Assembly: GCA_031763025.1 (NCBI GenBank)
Contig: JASSKH010000010.1
Span: 10,061,427 to 10,125,426 of the forward strand
Length of the DNA stretch: 64,000 bases
Source: Macrocystis pyrifera
Taxonomy: Eukaryota > Sar > Phaeophyceae > Laminariales > Laminariaceae
Reading direction: 5' to 3'
The first letter of the stretch is position 1. The number at the start of each line of letters is the position of its first letter. The notes below the pieces were generated by a model. That model was not told the origin of the DNA. It saw only the letters and a list, made by a program, of their open reading frames with translations, and ran no database searches. The position numbers and the translations under genes are program-made. Below, piece by piece: positions 55,727-64,000 of the stretch.

Positions 55727-55818
55727 AATCGGGCTCAACTATTACGGCGAAAAAAAAAATACGGACCGCTCAATCTGATTACGGGAAGTTACGTGTACTC
55801 CCGTAACTGCCATCACTG
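55207..55818. mobile_element. hAT-like non-autonomous element (612 bp)
   Basis: A perfect 21-bp inverted repeat beginning CAGTGATGGCAGTTACGGGA lies at 55207-55227 and 55798-55818. The flanks GGAAAAAG (left) and GGAAAGAG (right) could be an 8-bp target duplication with one mismatch. Subterminal TTACGG motifs are repeated near both ends. CAGTG ends, 8-bp duplication and subterminal repeats are typical of hAT. The interior carries a 33-G run (55693-55725) and TGTGCTG repeats, and no transposase. Confidence 0.7.
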
Positions 55819-56929
55819 GGAAAGAGGGTACATACATACATCCCTGTTTCCCAACCCTGCAAAGAGGTGTCTCTCGCGGGCATATACAAAGCGAGAGGTT
55901 ATCATGGTGATGTTGGTTGACTGAGCGGCCTCACCGGTACTCTCCTGTTTGATGTGGTACCCTAGTGTTGTAGCTCCAGCACACGACCTGCTGCTCGTTG
56001 CTCGTCGTGTGGAACACATCGGCGCAAGCTATGTTACTCCAGCATCGACTTGTCAACTGAGAGTAATGACTCTCGTACAGCGAACGGTGGAGAAGTCCCA
56101 ATCATCGACCTATCAATGCGATGTTCTGGTGCCAGGTAGGACCTGCTGTAAGTCCTTTGCCCGAAAGGGAGTAGGATGGTTCCACCCACTGAAAGTGGTA
56201 TTAATAGTATTTGCATCGTGCTGCCAGCAGAAGTAGCATGAGCTGCCAAGAGCAGCGTAGTAGCAGAAGCGACAGAGCTCTCTTTAGTTGGGAGAAAGGT
56301 GGAAGATGACGAGAGTGAACAATCTGCGGCAGGCAGTACTGAGCGACGAGCAAGACAGGACATACGTTCGAAAGTATAGTGCAGGAAACAAGGGAGATAA
56401 GCACGAACGAGTTGGTTGTTGGTTAAACCGCGATGTGCTATTAATAGGACTCGGGCTTAGATGGGGTGCTGAAACATTTAATCTATAAATCGCTGCCTCG
56501 TGAAGGCAAACGTTCGACTCGCGTAGATTTTCCGGTAGGCGGGTGAGCCTCGTTTCGTTGTAGATTTGGGGAGGCGTATGCACGCGGGAAAAGGGGGCAC
56601 TGCAGTTTCCCCCCACCCTTTGAGACGCGTCCGTGCAGGGTAGAACTTTTCGGCCAAATATTTCTGACTGGCTGTGGCGTGATCCTTCAACTCACTTTGA
56701 AATTGCCGGATTACCCAATGTCACTGGGATAACATTTGTGTTCTACACCATTTTTCGATGTATGTACGCGTATATCTCCAGCAGTTCATCGGTTGCACTT
56801 TCCTGTTTATCAAGGTCAGGTTTCGACTTACATATAATACAGACGTCATCGAGGGAGGAGCCTCAGAAAATACATTCGGTGCATCTCTACCATCGCCGTA
56901 GCATGCGTCGTTTATTCGTTTGTTTGCTA

Positions 56930-57034
56930 TTACGGGGGACCATAGTTAATAGGACCAAATACTTTTAGTAAAAATAGGTAAATATATAGGTTTTTATGTA
57001 TACCATAGGTCCTATTAACTATGGACCCCCGTAA
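56930..57034. mobile_element. TA-flanked MITE, copy 8
   Basis: TTACGGGGGACCATAGTTAA ... ATGGACCCCCGTAA between TA dinucleotides, immediately follow by CCAGGTA. Near-consensus copy. Confidence 0.9.
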
Positions 57035-57129
57035 TACCAGGTATTTCAGGTATAAAGTAGAGGCATAAAAATATGCACACCGGGAAAGGCTTAGCTCCCC
57101 CCCCTGCTATGATATTTTTTTCGATTGCA

Positions 57130-57234
57130 TTACGGGGGTCCATAGTTAACGGGACCAAATTTTGTTAGTAAAAATAGGTTAATATATAGGTTTTTGTGTA
57201 TACCATAGGTCCTATTAACTATGGACCCCCGTAA
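57130..57234. mobile_element. TA-flanked MITE, copy 9
   Basis: TTACGGGGGTCCATAGTTAA ... ATGGACCCCCGTAA, 95 bp from copy 8 and in the same orientation. The left flank is CA, not TA. Confidence 0.88.
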
Positions 57235-57757
57235 TAGTATACCTGGTATAGTCGTATCTCGTAGAAGTGTGCTGACAACCAAAAGAACCATTCAACTTTA
57301 TTGCGTTGGGTGTAAAGGGTTTCTTCACCATGTTCTTACATATCATAGGCCACGGCTTTCTGCGCTCCTTTATTGTTGTATGAAATAATGGACGAACTAT
57401 GAATTCAAACACAAAGTACCGAGTGTTCATCAAGTGAAAAGCAAGCACTGTGAGCAATCGTGCGCACAAAAAAGAACGATGAAGAAAGAAGAGCGTTCAT
57501 CTGTGTTCCACGATGCAGGACTCAGCAGCAGGAACAAACGGGGGGCAAGCTGTTAGGGGTATACATACCTGGTATATCGCAACGGAAGTTCGTAAGTGTC
57601 GACATACCTGCCTGTGATGTCGGAGAGGCTTCGAAGCAGCATGGATGTGCGAAAGAAGCCGGAGAGACTCAGGAAAGTTATTTACATTTTCCCTTAGGTT
57701 GGGGCGGGGAGAGGGGGGGCGATTTTATAAACATAAATATCAGATATATGTGCCTCA

Positions 57758-57900
57758 CCACCTCGGACAGACAGATAGATAACCGACTATGATCTATCTG
57801 ATCTGTGTACTGTACTGTAGATCATTGAGTTCCTCACTTGCCATCGTGAGAGTATGTGCAGAATCTATCTGCTTGGAGTACAAATCCAACCCAACACGGT
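57758..57900 (+). repeat. GATC-rich dispersed repeat, copy G
   Basis: CACCTCGGACAGACAGATAG, then CTATGATCTATCTGATCTGT and TTCCTCACTTGCCATCGTGA; the head is the same as at 7013 and 22823. Confidence 0.55.
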
Positions 57901-57930
57901 TTGGAGGTGATAGTACCTACCTGTATTACT

Positions 57931-58034
57931 ACGGGGGACCATAGTAAATAGGACCAAATATATTTTTAGTAAAATAGATAAATATATAGGTTATTGTGTG
58001 TACCGTAGGTCCTCTTTACTACGCGGTCCCCCGT
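57931..58034. mobile_element. TA-MITE family, diverged copy 10
   Basis: CGGGGGACCATAGTAAATAG ... TACGCGGTCCCCCGT with interior TTTTTAGTAAAATAGATAAA. The right flank is altered. Confidence 0.75.
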
Positions 58035-58094
58035 GGAAGTAATTATCATGAAATTATCACGTTACTATTATTATTACTATTATTATTATCATTA

Positions 58095-58590
58095 GACCAA
58101 CTATTATGGGAAATTTTTGAAGGGGTCTCAGAACTAAATGGCTTTTTTTTGCCGAAAACCCGCGATTTACTCAACGGGACTGTCAAAAACACCCGTAGAC
58201 TCCTCAGGATGCCCCCCTTAGTTTTCCGAGAGCTTTCTCGAGCACTCCGTTTCTCCAGACAGAGTCGTCGTAGGACTGTTCGTCCATAATTCCAGTTCTG
58301 AGGACATCGTGATTTTTCATCAAAAATCCTCGAAGATCCTCTATTTCTGGCCCCAGTTCTGACCAACAACCTTATTTCTGACCCTCCAGAGAAAAGTGAT
58401 TGGCAACTCCAAAATTCAAATTAGGACTCTGGAGAAACGGGAAATTGTTCCTGAAAGCTCGCAAAAAACTACGGGGAGCTTTTTGAGGAGTCTATCGGTG
58501 TTTCTGGCTTTCCCGCCAAGTAAAACGCGTATATTCGGCCTAAAACCCCAGTTCTGAGAGCTCAGAAATAATTTCCCATAATAGTTGGTC
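58095..58590. mobile_element. Foldback element with long imperfect inverted arms
   Basis: Perfect 20-bp ends, GACCAACTATTATGGGAAAT (58095) and its complement at 58571-58590. Similarity continues inward for about 170 bp: CAAAAACACCCGTAGACTCC on one arm matches CAGAAACACCGATAGACTCC on the other. It is flanked by TTA on the left and TTTATTA on the right within TTA-rich DNA. No coding sequence. Confidence 0.75.
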
Positions 58591-58593
58591 TTT

Positions 58594-58609
58594 ATTATTA
58601 TTATTATTA

Positions 58610-58660
<51 letters not shown>

Positions 58661-58674
58661 TTATTATTATTATT
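58594..58674 (+). repeat. (TTA)n microsatellite
   Basis: About 26 TTA/ATT units with rare C substitutions, directly beside the foldback element. A shorter run (58067-58092) lies on its other side, so the element probably inserted in, or seeded, one TTA tract. Confidence 0.95.
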
Positions 58675-58925
58675 TCAAGTATATATAATAGTAGTAAGTA
58701 CGAGGTAGTGCTCAATTTCCCTGCCCGTGATCACAAAGCAGGTATTGATATACTACAAACAGTAGTATTAATAGTATACTCTCTCTGTGAACGAAAAACT
58801 TTGAGAGGTAGGTGCAGGTATTAATAGTAGCATAATAAGCAGCTGTTAAGATCAGAGGTCTGGACACTTTGTATCCCTGGACAGGTTTGTTTGCCTATTA
58901 AGTCGGTACTTGTTGGTACTCGCAG

Positions 58926-59257
58926 AGGGGTGGACAGACCTTGATAGTAGATCTTTATGGGGGTTTTGTGTTGGACGCCTGAAGCCGACCCTCCGACCCG
59001 AACCCTAACCCTAACCCTAACCTTAACCCTATGCCAGTGGTCAGTGCTGGGATGCTGTGCTTGTTAAGACTCTAGGTTGGCTCGGCCGGCGTGGATGCTG
59101 AGCTTGGGAAGACTCTAGGTTGACTCGGGATGACTCGGGATGCTGTGGCTGGGAAAGACTCGAGAGTTGATTAAGCCGCGTAAAACATACCCCTAGCCAA
59201 TCAGAGTGCCTAATTAGCTACCCCAGGAGGATCTACTACCAAGGTTTGTCCACTACT
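58926..59257. mobile_element. Mutator-like MITE carrying telomere repeats (332 bp)
   Basis: It is bounded by the exact 10-bp direct repeat GTACTCGCAG (58916-58925 and 59258-59267). The terminal inverted repeats are about 28 bp: AGGGGTGGACAGACCTTGAT on the left and AGTAGTGGACAAACCTTGGT on the right, both continuing AGTAGATC. Target duplications of 9-10 bp are typical of Mutator-like elements. The interior holds five telomere-type hexamers and about three diverged units of GACTCTAGGTTG(G/A)CTCGG. Confidence 0.78.
59001..59030 (-). repeat. Interstitial telomeric repeat, five units
   Basis: AACCCT three times, AACCTT once, AACCCT once: TTAGGG-type on the minus strand. It is inside a mobile element, not at a contig end. 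Confidence 0.9.
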
Positions 59258-61723
59258 GTACTCGCAGGCAAAAACCCTGGTTTTCTATCTACGATACGCC
59301 TCCCAAATACTACCAATACGATCCTAATACTCGAACCCTGGGTAATTACCGGGCTTTCAGCCTCATTCAAGGCAGTACCATAGCACAGCCGGTCGCCGGG
59401 GTGACTCAGTGGTCTAACCTCCAATGCCTGCTGCTAGAAGAAGAAGAGTTGATTCCTGCCTTCCTGTTAAAAGAGTTAACATCCTACCGTGTGGTGAGAA
59501 TATATCTTTATTTTCAAGAGAAAAAAACAGGGGAAAGAACTCAACTTTGAAATCGCGTGCCGTGGGCATGCAGGCGAAACTGAGACGCGATTCGACAAGG
59601 AGGGAGGAAGTGGCTGAAGTCTCTCCGCGATAAAAATAAAGGCACGAAAGTTGGTGGGGATGGGGGAGAGGGGGGATAACAGCACCCTGGATCTGAGTTA
59701 CAGGTCAGGTTATTAATAGGACTATAACACGGTATTACAGGATAGATAGGAAGGATATAAAGGAAATAATGGCCAAGATTAAAAATGGGGCGAGACAAAA
59801 AAAAACATACTTCGAAGTATATATATTTATATATATACACCGCCGTACGTACGCTGATTTTACTTTATTTTCTTCTTCGGAGTGTACGATAAGATTTTTC
59901 AGCTATCATAAATATGATGTTGATGTGTACATACTCTGTTGTTTGCTATATTATGGTCACAGGAGTCACGCCACAGCAGCACCGTGGACAAAGACGGCAG
60001 TTCGTCTCCCCCACCCCGCGCCGACGTGGTCTCACAGGTTCATGACGAAATAATCTCGTGCCGAGCACAGGCGGTTCCGCGAGGATATTCAAGAGGCTTC
60101 AAAGCTTGCAACGTGTATGGGGACGAGGCAAGGGAATAAATAAATACTCTTGGCGCGTCGGCCGTGGAGAAACAAACGAAGCCTGGTGACCCTCTGCAGG
60201 TCCAAGTGAAGCCCGCGTGGTAACAATGCCCTAAAGAAAACAAAACAATTCGGATGTTGGATTCCACACCCTCGATGTTCAGGCACAAAAAACGAATGTT
60301 TCGTGATTTCTCGTTGCCGAAAACGCCTCTGTTGGCGTTTGTTTGCTTTTTGCTTGGTTTCAATGTAACTATTTCAGGCTCAAACGGAAAAAGTGTACCT
60401 GATTTTGTCTTTTGCCCACTGGTATACTGCTGTACAGCAGTGTACATTTTCAAGTTATAAACGCTCGCGCAACCCCCTACGAAAAAAATAGTAGGGAAAA
60501 AACGTGGACGTCTCAAATTACAACTAACTGACCACATTTTTTTTGGAAAGAGATCCCGTTTTTAAAAAAAAAAAAATCCGCCTGGTACAAACAAAATTTA
60601 ATGTGAAACCGGTAAAAAGCATATATCCGGTGAGTGCTTGCTTTTTCTGTGGGGTGATAGGGAGCACACGGATCCGAATCCCAGACGCCACACTCAATTC
60701 TTATAAACGTCAAAGCAAAAAAAAACATCGGACCAGAGCAGCGTTCATTGCGATTTCGGTTCAAATCGATATAAATTGCTTGTGTTTCCAAGTTGTTTTT
60801 TACTCGGTTTTAGTGTTACCCCCCGTGTCTAGCTCTCGAAAAAAGGGCGGTGTGGCGTTTTATATTGTTCGTGCTCCCCTCTTCTATAAAATTACAAATT
60901 TATGGGTTTATGTGGCGTCCGAACTACACAATGTGAGCGGTCGGCACGACACACGCCCGATGCGCCAGTTTGATCCAACATACATACATACCCGGAACGC
61001 TGCGCGTTCACCCCGGTTCGCTCTCTCACGTCGACTGTTGATTACACCTCTATTAACAAACATATACTAAACATGGAAATCACCGGGTACCATACGTAGT
61101 ACAGTAGTTACCAGTTGCACTTGGTTACCGGGCGTACATTCAATGTTGGTCACTATTCGCCATCTCTGGAGCCCAAGACCCAAAAGCTTTTTACTCTCAA
61201 CTTTCAACCCTCCAATACGCACCCACGATGATTCGAGGGGAAAGAATACTTTGAATTATTACGTATTAATGGTGTGGCATAATTTTTTGCAGCGAGTGGC
61301 TTTCATGCACTACTATTATACTATACTCGTAATACTACTGTATTGTGGTGGCATAAAAAAAAATGTTGTTCACGAGCGGATCGATCACACCTTACAGGAC
61401 GAACGGAACTCCTCAACGCCCCTCCTCCTTTGCTGTTCTGTGGCATAGCCGGGTACACATCGCCATGCAGCACTCGTACGTATAGTTTCTTCTTCGTATT
61501 AAAAGTTTACTCCATCACCATGCAATAAATATAGTTTATTCGTATTCAAAGTTTAATGCTGACGTGAAGATTCAACTTTAACGCGCATGCTGACAAAATA
61601 CCATGTGCCACAGCAACTTAACGTTGTATTTCCAAGTATACCTACTACGAGTACCTAAAACACATCCACATATGTATGATACATTCAACGACCACCACCG
61701 TAGATATTAATACCCCTCGCCCG

Positions 61724-61758
<35 letters not shown>
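61724..61758 (-). repeat. 35-nt poly-C (poly-G on minus) tract
   Basis: Uninterrupted C run following TACCCCTCGCCCG. No G-headed repeat body is seen next to it. Confidence 0.95.
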
Positions 61759-61760
<2 letters not shown>

Positions 61761-63173
61761 GCTCCGTCCACCAAGTTCCACCAAACCTAAAACATATTTT
61801 CTCCGCGAAGTAATCCATTCACGGCGCTCCGAGAACGAATACCACGTACCGACAGAAGAGGGCTAATGGTCAATCAAGACAGGAAGGATCAAAACGAGTA
61901 AAAAACTCCCCGTAGAAACCGCCGCAAACCAACTCAATCAAGTACGCACGCAAAACGCAGGTAAAAATTAAAAATCATCCCCGTACCACAAGCAACGCGA
62001 CCTTTTTCTTGGCTATTTGGCTATCATATAGGCCGTTCATGGCAAAAAAAGGAGACAGGAACGGCGCACAAAAACAGACTGAATGTTGTTGTACCTGCTG
62101 CACCTTGACCCTTAAACTATTCTACTGAAAAAAAGTATCCCACGACAACTCCAAGTATGACGTCCCAGAAAAATGGTTGCAGTTCATAAGAGATTATCCA
62201 ACGCTACCAGAAATCATTTTCCTTTACTCCCCAAAAAGCGAAACCAGCACGTCCATAACCGCAACGCATGCTAAATTGATCACATTGTCCAGGCTAAAGA
62301 CGCACGCCCCACGTGGTATGCGACGGGGCGACTGGGGGGGGTCATGGGGATGAACCAAAACAAACGCCGCGGTCATGCAGCTGGTCATAGATGTAGCTAC
62401 TGCTCTTGCCTCGACTCAAGCTGTTGCGCATGCAAGTTTTTACATGTATACTGGTATTGCACAGCAGTGTGGCCAGGCCGGCGAGGTTCACCACGACGAG
62501 ACGGGGGGAGACACGCGGTCGTAAAAAAAAAAAAGAGAAAAAAGAAAAAAGAAAAAGACGTCAGCGCACCCATCACCCACATGCTTATTACCCACCGCCG
62601 TGTATATATACCTTTCTACTCCTACCGAACTGCTGCACCACTTTGTCCGGAAAAGTACACGGACCACTTTAGCATCCATATAAATACCCAAACGGTCATT
62701 TTTTTTCGTTCGGCTCGGTAGCCCAGTTCCCTTTTTTCGCCTCTTGCGCAAATTTTGAGCTCGGATCAACCACGCATGATCAGCACGCATGCCACCCATG
62801 CACCTCTGATACGATGTTTACACCAATATTTTCATCACCGCAGCCATTGCGCTCGCCCGCTGGGAGCCAGACTTGAAGCTTTTTCGAGGATACATGCGGC
62901 CCGCCCGCCCGGCCCGCCCCCATAAAAAAAAATAGAAGCTTTTCTTATCTACTATTATACTACAGTACTCCGGAACGCCACGCACACACACCTCGGCCTC
63001 CCTGGCATGTACAGCATACAAGCAGCGCTAGGTCATCAGCATTCCAGGGAAATGTAAGTACGAATAGCATGCCAATACTCCGTAGTGCTCAAGATAGCAA
63101 CGCGAAAATCGGGGAAGGTTTCCTACAACCAGCTGTTCCATTCCTCCAAAGACTGCCATGGCGACGCGCACCA

Positions 63174-63199
63174 CCCCCCCCCCCCCCCCCCCCCCCCCC
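63174..63199 (-). repeat. 26-nt poly-C tract
   Basis: Uninterrupted C run after GCGCACCA. It explains the Pro-rich frames at 63069-63306. Confidence 0.95.
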
Positions 63200-64000
63200 G
63201 TCATTATTGCCCCTTCCTTTCACTTCCTCAAAAGCACTTCGTCATCCTAAAACGTAGGTGCGGTTTAGCCCTTCCACTACTAAAAAAAAAGTGCCCCACA
63301 CGCTAATTCCAAGTAGAGTACGTACCAAAAAATGATCGCAGTTTTAGGGGCCATTCACTTGACATATACTGGTACCACCATGGTCGGGAATATAAACTCC
63401 GATTTATACTAATGTGATAAAAAAACGGCGACTGTATTCCCGGCCAGTGTGGTTGGTGGTGGTCCTCTTGCAGACCAACCAAAAAAGAAATCGCAGTGCA
63501 CTGCTCCATGTTGAGGTTTGAGTCTTTTGGGCTACGCACCGGTAAAAGGTTAGACGAACCGAGTACCTACCCAAGCCACTTGTAAGCCTTCTAACATCTA
63601 CAGTACAGTACACATCCATCAGTAGCAACAAACACAACAGGCTGGTCCTGGCTGAACTTAGTATCCGAGAATGGGCGCTTTCTACACTAAATTCGGTATA
63701 ATAACGACTCCCGAATAACTCATCAGCTTGTGAATCTCAGCCTGGATTTCTTAACGCTCGCGTTCTTAGCAGCTGGTCTGTACCGAGTACGATTGTTACT
63801 ATTAATACTGTTGTCCTTGGCGATCCCCGCAGAAAAAAAAAATCGCCATTCACTTTGCTATCATACTGTTGTAGTCCTCTTTGCGGACCTCCGAAATGGT
63901 ACAACCGCGATTCCGGCTCACGCTCATCTATGGATAGAAGGGAATCTACTTAATGCCTCGCCTCTCACGAAAGCTGCGCATGTGTCGACTACATTTCATA

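Larger units (their letters stand above)
58844..59385. mobile_element. Solo LTR (same family as 54028), interrupted by a MITE
   Basis: Starts TGTTAAGATC, shares GGACACTTTGTATCCCTGGA and the distal ACCCTGGTTTTC ... GTACCATAGCA with the 54028 and 54741 LTRs, and lacks about 80 bp of them. CAGC flanks both ends (58840-58843, 59386-59389), a possible 4-bp target duplication. The insertion at 58926-59257 interrupts it. Confidence 0.65.
59386..64000. other. No firm gene
   Basis: Open frames up to 175 codons (60543-61070) show no family resemblance. An exon-like piece 59959-60139 (after TCACAG, reading VVSQVHDEIISCRAQAVPRG to a stop) is the best coding candidate but stands alone. A tRNA-like A box (TGACTCAGTGG, 59402) with GTTGATTCCTGCC 47 bp on suggests a decayed tRNA or SINE. 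The A-rich tract 62523-62556 is low complexity. Confidence 0.4.

Noticed and set aside
58999-59032. A chromosome end
   Set aside because: Only five telomere-type units, embedded in a MITE with ordinary sequence on both sides.

Overview
This is nuclear DNA of an intron-rich eukaryote. The evidence is GT-AG introns with consistent exon phases, a nine-exon proteasome ATPase gene, LTR and non-LTR retroelements, several families of small DNA transposons, and an internal stretch of five TTAGGG-type telomere repeats. Introns of roughly 0.4 to 2.2 kb, near-neutral base composition and a plant/alga-like Rpt2 Walker A (GEPGTGKT) suggest an alga, possibly a stramenopile such as a brown alga. That placement is inference.

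Three genes can be built with phase-consistent splicing. (1) A plus-strand gene at about 465-5333 encodes a charged coiled-coil, Gly-rich protein; its 5' end is unresolved. (2) A complete plus-strand gene for 26S proteasome subunit Rpt2/PSMC1 runs 18841-30288: nine exons, 447 aa, N-myristoylation start, AAA+ motifs and a C-terminal LYL (HbYX). (3) A minus-strand six-exon gene at 34112-37845 encodes a predicted 350-aa protein with about three hydrophobic segments and no assigned family. Genes 2 and 3 are convergent.

The rest is mostly repeats. A young minus-strand Ty3/gypsy chromovirus-like element (9821-14466) has LTRs that look identical and a 5-bp target duplication. An array of very small LTR-type elements (15112-18323) has 79-bp terminal repeats, 4-bp ACAA punctuation, a polypurine tract and tRNA-like A/B boxes. 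Ten copies of a roughly 105-bp TA-flanked inverted-repeat element are scattered from 9.1 to 58 kb; one is interrupted by an 831-bp element with a TTA duplication. From 52 to 59.4 kb lie a 150-bp nearly pure G tract, a deleted gypsy copy, a hAT-like MITE, a foldback element, and a solo LTR interrupted by a Mutator-like MITE carrying the telomere repeats. Decayed non-LTR retrotransposon fragments lie at 46.5 and 50-51 kb.

The most unusual shared signal is that all three genes carry diverged partial tandem copies of their own exon/intron junctions inside introns: Rpt2 introns 3, 7 and 8, the acceptor of the 4190 exon in gene 1, and exon 4 of gene 3. Two palindromic words, TACCWGGTA and TATTAATA, are also strongly over-represented in the non-coding DNA.
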